Part shown: piece after piece, positions 1 to 9,908 of the stretch | How the letters are laid out: each line of letters starts with the position of its first letter | Position numbering within the stretch: the stretch's first letter is position 1 | IMG/VR virus record: IMGVR_UViG_3300029448_000203 | Coordinates: 1 to 21,804 of that record | Reading direction: 5' to 3' (one strand) | DNA from: a virus | Length of the DNA stretch: 21,804 bases | Program-made: the position numbers and the translations under genes | Notes under the pieces: generated by a model | What the model was told of the DNA's origin: nothing | What the model saw: only the letters and a program-made list of their open reading frames with translations | Databases searched by the model: none

Positions 1-3000
1 ATTTATCGTAATCTTGAAATTCTTTCTGCTCGTCTTTGTCTTCAGTATCAACAATAAAATCTACCATCTCTATATCATAAGTAGATAGATTATTTTTGAC
101 TTCTTTTAAAATAGAGCTGTTTGAAAAATCATTTAAGTTAGAGTAAATTGCTTTATTAATATTATTAATAACAATTACAGAAGACAGTGGTAAAGAGAGT
201 AAAGCTCTTTTTAATTTATCATTCTCTTCTGGGTCAAATAAATCTACTACACCTGATATATAATTACCATCACCATCATAATATCCTTCTAAAACGTTTT
301 CTACATCTAGCTTAGTGATAACATCTTTGTTTTTTAACCTGTAAGAAATTAACTGAATCAAAGCATCTGAAATATATTGTGGTAAATAAGCGCTATAAGC
401 TTCATCATTTACTCCCAACTCTTCATAATCTATTAATGCGTCATCAAAAATATTCGGTATATCTTGACCGTATATTGATATTGTTTCTTCTTGTTTTACA
501 ATATTACTCTCAGCGTAGTTATCAAAGTTTTTATGTCCTTTTAAATCCTGAATATTTGAAAATACTGTTAGAGTAATTCCATTAGGCCCTTGTATTGTGT
601 TTATTTCAGGGTCTCCATTCTCATCAACAATCACAGAACCTTCAAACCAATCCTTGAACTCTTGTGTTTGGGTCATTTTGTAAGACTCGTATGCTTTATC
701 TTTAGGGAGTTTTTTCTCAAGCTTTTTTAAAAACTGATTTTCTAACCCTAATGACTTTTCAATGTAAATTATACCGTCATTAATCTTTTTCTTTAAAGTT
801 TCATACTCAGTATCTTTATATCGAGTTTCAAGTCTTTTTAATCTTGCTAATTCTTTTTCTCTAAATTTAACTTTCTTGTGGTCTTTAAACCTTCTGAATT
901 TTTCTGGATTAAAAACTGTTTTGATTAAATCAATTTCATCTGCTTCTAAGATTCCTTCTTTCTTCTTTTCTTTAACTTGCTCTTTTTCTTCTGATTGTAA
1001 AGCTTTAGTTTCAAGTTCGACGCTTTCTGTTTCGAAGTTGTTCGATAGGTTTTCATTAATGTTGTTTAAAATAGTTTGCGCTTCTATTAGTCCTGCATCT
1101 AATGCTTCCTGTGCTTCTGTTTTCATTAATAACAAAGCATTTTTAGCTTTATCGTCATTAGTTAATCCATACACGCTTTTGTATGCTTTTAGTTTAGTAT
1201 TTAAAGCATAGATTATTTGCTGAGTTTTAATCTGATCGACGCTTCCTTCTTCTTTGTTTTTTATCAGGTTGGATTTTTCAAGCTCCGACAGTTCGTCATC
1301 ATATTTTTTGTTGATTTGAGCATAGTCGCTTACTAGTTTTTCAGCAGCTTTTCTATTCAACCCAACCCCATTCGGATATTTCTTGGAATAAATAGAGTGC
1401 CTTTCTATGACAGGAAGTTTTCCTGATTTTATTAAAGAAATATTCTTGCCGAAATTAAATTCTAATTCTTCCTGTCTTCTCTTTTCAATATCAGCCTTTT
1501 TAATTTCTACTGAGTCAGCCTTAGATTTTTTGGTTGAATTTTCTGCTTTAGCTTTTTTAAAAGAAGTTTTGAGTGGTGGCTTATTTTCTGATTGTTTAGC
1601 TTTTATATTTAAAGCTAATTTTGGAGAAGAAGACATTCTTAACTCACTAGAATCGTAATCAATTTCTTTTTTAACTCCTGTTACATTAACGTCGAATCCT
1701 AATTTTTTTGAAATAGATTTTTGATACTTTTCAAGTATATTATTATGCTCGTAACCTTCTACAGCAAAAACATCTCTGTGATAAAATATATTATCGTCTT
1801 TAGTAATTGTACTTAAAACTTTAACATATTTATCATACTGATCTCCCCTTTCAAATTCTTCTTTTGTTAAAGGCTTTTCTGTTTCATAATTAATGTATGA
1901 AAAGTAAAATGATGTGAATACTTTCGTATTATTATCAGTCAATTCTTTACCATCAATTGATAACCAATAACCTTCTAACACTTGTTGATCCAAAAGATAC
2001 TTCTTAGTTTGATCTAATCTCGCGTCATCATTAAAAGCTTCTGATAAATCGTCATTATTCTCTTCAAAAACTTTAGCTATGCTTTGAATTAATTGCGACT
2101 CTTGAAGTTCGTAAGTTTTAGTTTTAATAGGTAGATGTAAATAATCTCCTGCGTTAGTTTGAATGAATGCAAAATATTGCTGCGCTTGTAATTGAGGGGG
2201 TATTTCGTTTAGAGTTAAATATGTTTTAACTTTCTTTAAAAACTTACCGTCACTTATTAATTCTATTTCTTTTGCCTTGCTGTCTAAAGCATATACAGAA
2301 TTTTCAATGTTGGGTGACAATACACCGTCTTCGTTAATATATTGTATGACAGGAACAAAATTAACACCATTGTAATCAATGCCTGTTTGAGTAGAAAGCA
2401 TATTTATAGCTAAAGGAAAATCCTCGAAGTTATTCGCATCAACAACTTTTTTAAAGTAAGTGTACGAAGAAGTTTCTATTTCAAAAGTTTTTGATAAATC
2501 ATTTAAACGTACTTCTTTTTCTTTTTGTCTTAATGGCTGTACTAATGTAACTAAATTATTCCAGTTATTTAAAAATACTTTACCTTTTTCTGTTACGCCT
2601 TTATTATCTCCTTGCGTTTTATAATAAGAAGGATTGATATAAAACAATAGTTCAGGAGTCACGTTGAAATCAATTAATTGTCCTTCAGGAGTGTAAAATC
2701 TAAGAGGATCAAAAAAGTACCCTATTTTTACAGTATTGCCCGTTTGCGGATGTTTAAATGTTACTACAATAGTATTATTTACAGTATTATCAGTCTTTCT
2801 AAATCCATTTAAAGTTTTAACTCTTGAATTATGACTGATGAAACTATTGCCATTAGGATTTTCTTCTACGCTTAATATTAAATTCTCTGGAGTTAATAAT
2901 CGCTTGTTTGCCATTAAATAAAGTAAATCTTCTTCTGACAAACTTCTACTAAACCTGATGTTACCAATGCTGTTAGGGTCATTGATAAGAACCTTATTGT

Positions 3001-5842
3001 TTTCTTCTTGATCAAACGTTTTTAATTCTTTCTCTTCTGCTTCAATTTGTTGTATTTGAGCTTCGTTTGACTCTACTTGTTCTGCCAACTCTTCTACTTT
3101 TTGTATCTGCTCTAACTTTTCTTTTTTAGAGTCATTACTTTCTTCGCTAAACTGCACTTCATTTTTAGCCTCTTCGATGACTTCTTTTACTTTGCTTATC
3201 TCTGGAAGCTTCTCTTTAGTATCAGTCCTCTTATATTGCCTTATATTGCTCCAAATCCGATTAATTTCATCTAGCTCAGTTTCATTTGTTACTGTTTTTA
3301 ACTCTTCTTTAAGCTGTTCTTTTTTAGTTCCTGTCTGAACTTTCAACTCTTGTAATGGTACAGTAACTGGTGTATTTTGAGGCTTAGCTTTTTTAGGTGG
3401 CTTATTAACATCTAAGTTTTGTTTTATAACTGATTCTAGTGGCCCCCAACTACTTGTTATTACATTTGAATGAACATCACGCATTGTTAAGTCAGGATTT
3501 TTATCGAGATTTAAAGACTTTTTCAACGCATCAGTTATTATATCAGAATGCTCTTTTAAAAATTTAACTCTGTTTTTCTTAGACACTAAATAATTATAAT
3601 CATCAACAAGCTTAGATTTAACTGCTAACAACTTTTGATAATCTTTTATTGATTCAGTTATTTCAGATTTTTCCGATGGACTAGTTTTTTTAACCTGATT
3701 TCCTAAGTTATTATAAGAACTCATAGCATTTATAAAATCTTCTAAACTATATTTATTTTTTACTTTTTTAGGTAGTGACTTATATATATGCTGAGCTTGA
3801 TAATTGACTTCAGGAATGTTTAATCCTATTGAAGATTTTTTAGCTTCGCTTACAGCGTTTTTAGATTCTCTTATAACTGTTCCTGTTATGTAACCTTCGT
3901 TTAAGCCTTCAAGCAAAGGATTAATCTTTTCATCTAATTCAATTGACTTGCTACTTAAATCTTTAATTATATCTTTTCTCCTGTTATCACTATCTCTTTC
4001 CTGAGCAATACTGAACGCCATAGCCTCTACAACATCTTCATGCATATTTTCAGGAAGTATTTTCTTAGCTTGTTTAATAGCGTCTAGAAACTGGTCAACT
4101 TGCTTCAAGGTTTTCTCGGCAACTTTCTTTTTTCGATCTAATATCTCCTCTTTAGTTGAGCCGTTATTATAATCAAATTCTTGGTCTAAGCCCATTAAAT
4201 CATTGTTCTTAGCTAACTCCTTTAACTGTACTCTTAAATGTTTTAAAGCGCCTGTATTGTATGCTTCATTAACCTTTCTAAACAGAATTTCTGATTCAGC
4301 ATTTTTAGCGCTAAAAATATCTTTGTCGTCAATTGCTTGGTTTAACTTGTCGTAAGCAGAAATAATCCCAGTGACACTTTTAAATCTATTTTTAATAGTA
4401 TCAGTAATTGTCTTTTCTACTTTCTCTTTTCTGTCTTCATAATTCTTAGCTTCAGTTAATTCGTCCCAAGCATTCTTAACTCCAAATTGCCACCCTAATC
4501 CAATTTTAGGTGCTCCAGTTGTTTTATCTTTGTTGATGAATGTTGGCGAACCTACCATACCTATTAATCCGCCTAAGACTACATTCTCGTAAAATTCTTT
4601 TGTGCCAATGTTTCCAGCATATTTATCTACCGAAGACTGTATAATCTTTAAAGCTTCCGACTGAGCATTAGGTGAATATGAATTAACAGCATAATCTAAA
4701 GCTCCTTCACTGATAGCTGATTGGCCAGCTTCTTCAATAATACCTTCAGAAACAAAAGGCTTTAAGACAGAATATGTTCCTTTACTGATAGGATTACTAG
4801 CAATCTTTGCTTTCGCTTTGTTTAATAACCCTTTTCCGCCTGTGTTTACTCTTAGCCCTTTAAGTGAAGATACACCAGTCATTCCTGTAACGCCTGAGAT
4901 CAAATCATTCACTCCAGAGTTAAATGTTCTTCCTAAAGTCATTAGATTCGAAGCATGAACTAACGCAGCATTCGCCATAAAAACAGTGTTGGCTGATTTA
5001 TTAACAAAACTTTCAATGCCTTGTAATTCATCTTCATCTAAAAGTCTACCTAATTTTTGTTGTTCAGATTGCTTCAGTTTTGTTAATGCTTGTTCTTTAT
5101 AATGAGCTGCTTCTACTCCTGCTTCGTAAAAAGAACCTGTGATTAATTGTCTACCAAATGTTAGAGCTTTTCCTCCCGATTTAGCCGCTCCTGCGAACTT
5201 AAATACACTAGGTAGTTTGGACAAAATATTTGCTGTAGTCAATCCAAGTACAGGCGCACCTGCTCCAAGAGTCCCTGCAGTTAATGTCGCGGCTGCGGTT
5301 TCAGATATAACTGCACCTAATACAAAGCTCATACCGTCTCCTAGAAAATCTCTCATCCAGAAGTCTAATGTGCCAACTTTTTGCCCTATGTTTTTATTAT
5401 CGTAGTCAGTGTTAGTATAAATAGGTAAAAACTGTTCAATATCTTTGTCTAACTCTCGTAAAAAGTTATGTATTCCGTTATCAAAAGTCTTATTAAGGTC
5501 TCCTTTTATTACTCCATAAGCTGCTGTTGGAATCATCGCTAAGCCTCCTACTCCAGCACTAAGGCCTTTGCCTATAAGCCTACCTACGCCATTAAATATC
5601 TTTGCTCCTGCACCTTGTTCTGCAGCTTGTTTATCATAAATACTTTTAATAGTTTGTGCCCTATTATTTGTTGTGATTATTCCTCGTTTTTTAGGCACAT
5701 CAGATAAATCATAAAAAGAGTTCAAATCATCGTGCATATATTCAGGCAGGCCTGTACCTCCAAACATATTTGCATAAGGATCGTAGTTTGTGTTCTGAAC
5801 ATCCCTAAATCTATTGTTCTTTCCTTTAATTGGTGTTGGCAT
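1..5842 (-). CDS. Giant virion-internal (ejected cargo) protein, 3' end beyond window
   Basis: An open frame starts at ATG 5842-5840 (MPTPIKGKNN) and runs without a stop for 1947 codons to the left edge. In crAss-like phages giant proteins at this place, just after the muzzle and smaller cargo genes, are packaged in the virion; one of them is the virion RNA polymerase. The N-terminal third has Gly/Ala-rich hydrophobic stretches near residues 91-111 (GLSAGVGGLAMIPTAAYG), 171-206, 284-328 and 417-431 (GGLIGMVGSP), of the kind seen in proteins that cross or insert into host membranes during ejection. Charged, probably coiled-coil regions lie at about 830-945 and 1440-1650, with a more globular part between. 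A DGDGN stretch lies near residue 1857. I saw no polymerase DxDxD motif and no HExxH in the visible part, so a polymerase role is not shown. One nucleotide separates it from the upstream gene. Confidence 0.9.
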   Translation of the reverse strand, partial: MPTPIKGKNNRFRDVQNTNYDPYANMFGGTGLPEYMHDDLNSFYDLSDVPKKRGIITTNNRAQTIKSIYDKQAAEQGAGAKIFNGVGRLIGKGLSAGVGGLAMIPTAAYGVIKGDLNKTFDNGIHNFLRELDKDIEQFLPIYTNTDYDNKNIGQKVGTLDFWMRDFLGDGMSFVLGAVISETAAATLTAGTLGAGAPVLGLTTANILSKLPSVFKFAGAAKSGGKALTFGRQLITGSFYEAGVEAAHYKEQALTKLKQSEQQKLGRLLDEDELQGIESFVNKSANTVFMANAALVHASNLMTLGRTFNSGVNDLISGVTGMTGVSSLKGLRVNTGGKGLLNKAKAKIASNPISKGTYSVLKPFVSEGIIEEAGQSAISEGALDYAVNSYSPNAQSEALKIIQSSVDKYAGNIGTKEFYENVVLGGLIGMVGSPTFINKDKTTGAPKIGLGWQFGVKNAWDELTEAKNYEDRKEKVEKTITDTIKNRFKSVTGIISAYDKLNQAIDDKDIFSAKNAESEILFRKVNEAYNTGALKHLRVQLKELAKNNDLMGLDQEFDYNNGSTKEEILDRKKKVAEKTLKQVDQFLDAIKQAKKILPENMHEDVVEAMAFSIAQERDSDNRRKDIIKDLSSKSIELDEKINPLLEGLNEGYITGTVIRESKNAVSEAKKSSIGLNIPEVNYQAQHIYKSLPKKVKNKYSLEDFINAMSSYNNLGNQVKKTSPSEKSEITESIKDYQKLLAVKSKLVDDYNYLVSKKNRVKFLKEHSDIITDALKKSLNLDKNPDLTMRDVHSNVITSSWGPLESVIKQNLDVNKPPKKAKPQNTPVTVPLQELKVQTGTKKEQLKEELKTVTNETELDEINRIWSNIRQYKRTDTKEKLPEISKVKEVIEEAKNEVQFSEESNDSKKEKLEQIQKVEELAEQVESNEAQIQQIEAEEKELKTFDQEENNKVLINDPNSIGNIRFSRSLSEEDLLYLMANKRLLTPENLILSVEENPNGNSFISHNSRVKTLNGFRKTDNTVNNTIVVTFKHPQTGNTVKIGYFFDPLRFYTPEGQLIDFNVTPELLFYINPSYYKTQGDNKGVTEKGKVFLNNWNNLVTLVQPLRQKEKEVRLNDLSKTFEIETSSYTYFKKVVDANNFEDFPLAINMLSTQTGIDYNGVNFVPVIQYINEDGVLSPNIENSVYALDSKAKEIELISDGKFLKKVKTYLTLNEIPPQLQAQQYFAFIQTNAGDYLHLPIKTKTYELQESQLIQSIAKVFEENNDDLSEAFNDDARLDQTKKYLLDQQVLEGYWLSIDGKELTDNNTKVFTSFYFSYINYETEKPLTKEEFERGDQYDKYVKVLSTITKDDNIFYHRDVFAVEGYEHNNILEKYQKSISKKLGFDVNVTGVKKEIDYDSSELRMSSSPKLALNIKAKQSENKPPLKTSFKKAKAENSTKKSKADSVEIKKADIEKRRQEELEFNFGKNISLIKSGKLPVIERHSIYSKKYPNGVGLNRKAAEKLVSDYAQINKKYDDELSELEKSNLIKNKEEGSVDQIKTQQIIYALNTKLKAYKSVYGLTNDDKAKNALLLMKTEAQEALDAGLIEAQTILNNINENLSNNFETESVELETKALQSEEKEQVKEKKKEGILEADEIDLIKTVFNPEKFRRFKDHKKVKFREKELARLKRLETRYKDTEYETLKKKINDGIIYIEKSLGLENQFLKKLEKKLPKDKAYESYKMTQTQEFKDWFEGSVIVDENGDPEINTIQGPNGITLTVFSNIQDLKGHKNFDNYAESNIVKQEETISIYGQDIPNIFDDALIDYEELGVNDEAYSAYLPQYISDALIQLISYRLKNKDVITKLDVENVLEGYYDGDGNYISGVVDLFDPEENDKLKRALLSLPLSSVIVINNINKAIYSNLNDFSNSSILKEVKNNLSTYDIEMVDFIVDTEDKDEQKEFQDYDK

Positions 5843-5846
5843 ATTA
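5840..5846 (-). promoter_or_regulatory. TAATATG stop-start junction
   Basis: The stop of the 900-residue cargo gene (TAA, 5846-5844) is one base from the ATG of the giant gene (5842-5840). The leader before this ATG is A/C-rich with no GGAGG-like sequence, so translation of the giant gene probably depends on ribosomes finishing the previous gene or on an A-rich unstructured leader. The coupling is inferred. Confidence 0.45.
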
Positions 5847-8546
5847 TTGGTTTTGTTGTAATCTAATTACGTCCGCTAAATCCATAGGTTTTAACGTTGT
5901 ATTAATTATACTCCTGACATATTCATCAGAAAATTGTCTTTTAGCTGCTTCTTTAGTGATTGCGCCTGATGGGTGAGGAATAATTCCCTTATCTGTTTCC
6001 ATCATTACCAACACTTTATTGCTAGATGTTCCTAGATCGTCAGTAAAAGGAATAAATCCATATCTTTGACCAGATCTATCAGTGCTAGCCCATAATATAT
6101 CAGGAGACCCATTTTTTAATGGAATCTTAACTTTTCCCGTGAGCTCAGTCCAAGTACTTCCATAATCTTCTGGCTTAGCTAATTTATTATTTAATTCAAA
6201 AATAAAATTATCGTTGTGTTTATTTAAAGAAGAAACCATATTCGCTATTTCTAACTTTCTATTTTGAGCAGATGCTGAAGAACTTTCGTTTAATAAAGCA
6301 TACTCATTAAGTAAAAAATCTTGAGCTTCATCTATATTACTGTCATCAATCGCTTTAATGTCTCTGTATTCTTTCCTCCCGTCTTTAGAGTAACCTATCT
6401 TCTCAACTACAACTTTACCATTAGTGTATCTAAAAGTATGCTGCACGTTTTGAGCATTCTTCCAATCGACGTGCTTACGTTTAGTTTTTCCTACTTTCTT
6501 ACCGTCTACGTTGGTCACTAACGACTTACTTTCGCCGCTTAAAATTTTCCCTGACGACCAAAGTTTACTAGCTAATTGATTTACTTGCGCATTAGTTTTA
6601 CCTCCTTGGGTGCTTCCGAAAATATTTCTAGACTTAAAAGTTTCTGGCAATTGTTGATAAGGATTTATATTGATGTCTTTGCTTTTTTTTAACTTTTTCA
6701 GTATCGCTTTTTCACGATTTTTAATTACTGATTTCTTTATTGTCTCAACTTGCGATCTATTTCTTTCACTTGCTTCTTTTTCATTTATAGGTTTTACTTT
6801 ACCTATATCAAGAGATTTAGTTGGGTCAAGTATATATTCAACTAGCTGTTGATCTGTCATATCAATATCATAATCTTTAAATTCCTCTTTAATCATATCC
6901 ATCATATCTTCGTTAGATACAACATTTTCTACTGCAGTAGCCCATTGATACTCTTTTAACTGCGATTGTTTATCTTTGGACTCATTTAGTTGCCCTAATG
7001 TATTTCTAAATGATTCAGTTTGCACAGAGCTAGAATTATATAGCCTATATAATTGACCTGATTTATCTGCGTCAATGCCTTTTTCTTGCGTCTTCTTCAA
7101 AAAATCTTCTTGCTTTAAGTGCGAGTATCTTTGTAAATATAATATATCTTCTTGTTCGACGCCATTGACAGCATTAGCTATATTTTTGTTTTTAAGAACT
7201 TCAGCAAAGTAGACTTGTTCTAAAGACCCAATTTCATCTGACAAAGTTTTATCTAAGTGTTCTCCGTAGCCACCTTCTCTAAACTGTAAATCTGGTGCAG
7301 GAGTAAAGATAAGATCAGATTCATCTTTCTCAATTTGCTGCATCATTATTTCTAGTTCTTGCCTCTTTAAACTATTTTTAATGTTGTCAGCTTTTGCTTT
7401 ATTGTATATTAAATCTAAATCTTTCTTTTCATCGTAAAAAGTTTTAACTGCAGAATCAACGTAACCATTAATTACTTGTTCAGTAGCTATTTTTCTTACT
7501 AAATCTTTATCGTTTAAACTTTTACTTTTATTAGAGTTAAGATCAGATTTGTTTTTTCTAATATCTTTTTTAAACTCGTTTAACGCTGCCTCAGTCTTAG
7601 CCCCATATATTCCATCAATATCTCCTACTGAATATCCTGATTGGGCAAGTATTTGCTGTAAGTTTTGAACGTCTTGTGAGTCACCTTTTGCAAGTTTACT
7701 CATAGCGTTAATTTGTTGGTCTAATTGTTTAATCTGCGAGTCAAATAACTGTGAAGTATATTGTTTTGCTATATCATCATTTAATAATCTTTCTTGACCC
7801 CAGATTTCTACCCCTAACTGTTGTTTATATAGTTCGTTTCCTAATAACGATTCAGCAGCGTTTCTTACCTTGTCTCTTGATATTCCTTTAAGAGTATGCT
7901 TCTCAAACCATGTAGAAGCTCCCTTATCGCCAAGTAATTCTACTACCTGATCATCGGACAAATTATCTAATCTATCAAACAGCTCTTCTTCAATATTTAG
8001 GTAAGGAGTTATAAACGCTTCAGCATTATTGATTGTTCCTTTTTTAGATTTAGTTTCGTAGTCATAAAAATTATCAATAGCCTTAGATCCATAAGCAGAA
8101 TAGTAATCAGACATTGCTTTCATTCGGTTAAGGTCAGCTCCCGGAGTATCTTTATACGTTTCATTAACGCTCTTATAAAATGCTTGTTCTTTATCATAAA
8201 GCTCTTTAAAAGTATTAAATTCACTGTGTGGATTCTGCTTTTCTTTTTTAAGCATTGATATATAATCTTTAGTAGCTTTGTCTCCCTGAGCTATACCTTT
8301 TTTCTTGTATATATCGTAGATTTCTTCGTACTTTTTATCGAGATTTTCTTTAAACTCTATAGCTTTCTTAGCATCAATAGATCTATAAGTAGGATTTAAT
8401 AAACCTTTTTCTGTTTGCGCTGTATTAAGATCTTTTTCTTTCTGCGTAATTTGAGCAGCTTGAGCCTCTAAATTTGGTTTATATATCTCGGGTGTATAAC
8501 CTTGTATGTTTGCGTTAAACATTACAGGCCTATCAAATCTGTTCAT
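5844..8546 (-). CDS. Virion cargo protein with peptidoglycan-binding-like motif
   Basis: This 900-residue protein is mostly helical and highly charged, with Lys/Glu/Gln-rich stretches and no signal peptide or clear membrane segment. Its place between the 453-residue cargo protein and the giant protein suggests an internal virion protein ejected with the DNA. Residues about 289-329 resemble a PG_binding_1 helical repeat: LQQILAQSGYSVGDIDGIYG is followed by KTEAALNEFKKD, matching the family pattern of LQ, Gly-Tyr, D-G-x-x-G, T-x-x-A and a final x-F. That domain normally guides cell-wall hydrolases to peptidoglycan. No catalytic hydrolase motif is evident elsewhere, so it may anchor or guide the ejected protein in the periplasm. 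The C-terminal third (roughly 640-890) looks more globular and beta-containing and I do not recognise it. The gene directly abuts the upstream one (TAAATG). The cargo role is inferred from position; the binding motif is seen. Confidence 0.85.
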   Translation of the reverse strand: MNRFDRPVMFNANIQGYTPEIYKPNLEAQAAQITQKEKDLNTAQTEKGLLNPTYRSIDAKKAIEFKENLDKKYEEIYDIYKKKGIAQGDKATKDYISMLKKEKQNPHSEFNTFKELYDKEQAFYKSVNETYKDTPGADLNRMKAMSDYYSAYGSKAIDNFYDYETKSKKGTINNAEAFITPYLNIEEELFDRLDNLSDDQVVELLGDKGASTWFEKHTLKGISRDKVRNAAESLLGNELYKQQLGVEIWGQERLLNDDIAKQYTSQLFDSQIKQLDQQINAMSKLAKGDSQDVQNLQQILAQSGYSVGDIDGIYGAKTEAALNEFKKDIRKNKSDLNSNKSKSLNDKDLVRKIATEQVINGYVDSAVKTFYDEKKDLDLIYNKAKADNIKNSLKRQELEIMMQQIEKDESDLIFTPAPDLQFREGGYGEHLDKTLSDEIGSLEQVYFAEVLKNKNIANAVNGVEQEDILYLQRYSHLKQEDFLKKTQEKGIDADKSGQLYRLYNSSSVQTESFRNTLGQLNESKDKQSQLKEYQWATAVENVVSNEDMMDMIKEEFKDYDIDMTDQQLVEYILDPTKSLDIGKVKPINEKEASERNRSQVETIKKSVIKNREKAILKKLKKSKDININPYQQLPETFKSRNIFGSTQGGKTNAQVNQLASKLWSSGKILSGESKSLVTNVDGKKVGKTKRKHVDWKNAQNVQHTFRYTNGKVVVEKIGYSKDGRKEYRDIKAIDDSNIDEAQDFLLNEYALLNESSSASAQNRKLEIANMVSSLNKHNDNFIFELNNKLAKPEDYGSTWTELTGKVKIPLKNGSPDILWASTDRSGQRYGFIPFTDDLGTSSNKVLVMMETDKGIIPHPSGAITKEAAKRQFSDEYVRSIINTTLKPMDLADVIRLQQNQ

Positions 8547-8549
8547 TTA
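8544..8549 (-). promoter_or_regulatory. TAAATG stop-start junction
   Basis: The TAA of the 453-residue gene (8549-8547) is immediately followed by the ATG of the 900-residue gene (8546-8544), with no spacer and no Shine-Dalgarno sequence in the preceding bases. This favours coupled translation of two cargo proteins. Confidence 0.45.
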
Positions 8550-9908
8550 TTTTACTTTTAAAGTGTTATTTTTAGATAAATTGTTTATAAGTTCTGCAAA
8601 AGCTTTATCGTCTCCCTTAAAGATATAATTCAACATAGCCTTACTATAGTCTTCACTTATACCGAAAGTTGAAGACAAACTATTAACATAATTAATCTTT
8701 TCCATAGTTGACAGAGCAGCTATTTGTTTCTGATTTTTTTGAGCGGCTTCTCTCACTTGTTTAGCGTTAATGTTTTTTCCCACCGTATTCCATAAATTCT
8801 GCGCTGCAGCTCTGCCCATATTTCTTTTCTGTGCGTCATTCTGGGACTGTTCTAAATATTGTTGGTGTTTATATTGTCTGTCTTGCATCCCTAAATTAGA
8901 TCTCATTTGAGCTTCTTGCGCTCTGAGCTGATTGTTTTGGGACTGCTCTTGGAATTTAGCTTGTTGCATTTGTTGATTCAAATTAACATCTATATTAGTG
9001 TTCAAAGCATTATTTACTTGAGCACTTCTACTTGTCATTCTATTCCTAGCTGCATCAGCTTGTCTATTCATATTGTTTGTAATCGCGTCAAAATTAACTC
9101 TATTTTCTCGCATCAAATCTAATGAATTATAGTATTCTGGATTCTGGAATAATTTAGCTTGTTCCGAAGGTCTCACTAAATCATTTAATGAGGAAGCAAT
9201 CATTGGAGATAAGCTAGCTTTCATAACGTTGTTTTCATCAGTAATGAAGTTTGAGACTTTATTTAGTCCTTGACCTATTTTGTTGAAAAAGCTAGGTTTA
9301 CTATTTGATTGTGCTTGAGATTGAATATTGTTAATAGTATTATCTAATCTATTATCTAAATAATAATCTTTAAACTCATCGTCATTTTGTACAGGTGTAA
9401 TAGGGAGACTAAATAATGTATCTTTATCGTCATGTATATAATCTGAACTAAAATCAGGCGTAACATTCAGATTGTCAGTTGGAGCAGTATAAGGCGATTT
9501 AAGAGGACTTATATTATTGTCTAATGGTTGTATAGGTAAAGTCTGTAAAGGGTCGTTATTATCGTTTATATCGCCTCCTAAAGCAAATTGCTTTGTTTGA
9601 TTCTGTTGAGAGTACCCGATATTGTTCATTTTAAACATTTCGTTACGTTTCTTCAAATCATTAAGCTCATTTTCCATGCTCATTAACTGGACACTTGTTA
9701 ATGCTTTGTTTCCTTTTTTGTACTTCTTTGCAATCTTCTCTGCTAACTTAGCAAAAGATTTATTCTTGTTAGGCAATCTATTTGATATTACATAATCGTC
9801 ATGCTTTACTTCTCCTTTTTCTACTTCAACATTAGGATTAATATTTACTCCTCCTTGAGCATGATTCTTGCCTGAATATTTTGTTAATTTATTTGTTATA
9901 TGTTGCAT
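8547..9908 (-). CDS. crAss-like virion cargo protein (small, Gln/Asn-rich)
   Basis: This 453-residue protein follows the muzzle gene, as the small cargo protein does in crAss-like phages. Residues 11-66 hold a recognisable block: KYSGKNHAQGGVNINPN, then EVEKGEVKHDDYVISNRLP, then FAKLAEKIAKKYKKG. I recall related blocks (G-x-H-x-x-G-G, E-x-G-E, DYV-x-S-x-R, FAK) in virion proteins of Bacteroidota phages. The middle (about 110-220) is low in complexity, rich in Asn, Asp, Pro and Leu, and probably disordered. Residues about 275-375 are Gln/Asn/Met-rich and predicted helical, and the C-terminal 80 residues look compact. No membrane segment or enzyme motif is seen. Its ATG shares one base with the stop of the muzzle gene. 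The internal location and ejection are inferred from position and from the family. Confidence 0.85.
   Translation of the reverse strand: MQHITNKLTKYSGKNHAQGGVNINPNVEVEKGEVKHDDYVISNRLPNKNKSFAKLAEKIAKKYKKGNKALTSVQLMSMENELNDLKKRNEMFKMNNIGYSQQNQTKQFALGGDINDNNDPLQTLPIQPLDNNISPLKSPYTAPTDNLNVTPDFSSDYIHDDKDTLFSLPITPVQNDDEFKDYYLDNRLDNTINNIQSQAQSNSKPSFFNKIGQGLNKVSNFITDENNVMKASLSPMIASSLNDLVRPSEQAKLFQNPEYYNSLDLMRENRVNFDAITNNMNRQADAARNRMTSRSAQVNNALNTNIDVNLNQQMQQAKFQEQSQNNQLRAQEAQMRSNLGMQDRQYKHQQYLEQSQNDAQKRNMGRAAAQNLWNTVGKNINAKQVREAAQKNQKQIAALSTMEKINYVNSLSSTFGISEDYSKAMLNYIFKGDDKAFAELINNLSKNNTLKVK

Noticed and set aside
270-278. DGDGN stretch (codons within about 260-280) in the giant protein considered as a polymerase catalytic site.
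   Set aside because: It lacks the DxDxD spacing and the flanking residues of the crAss or cellular RNA polymerase motif; it looks more like a calcium-type or turn loop.
379-5405. Plus-strand reading frames of 60-111 codons at 379-576, 876-1211, 1407-1658 and 5139-5405.
   Set aside because: They lie antisense to the giant minus-strand gene, have no recognisable domains and read as low-complexity Ser/Phe/Leu sequence, as expected from the complement of an A-rich coding strand.
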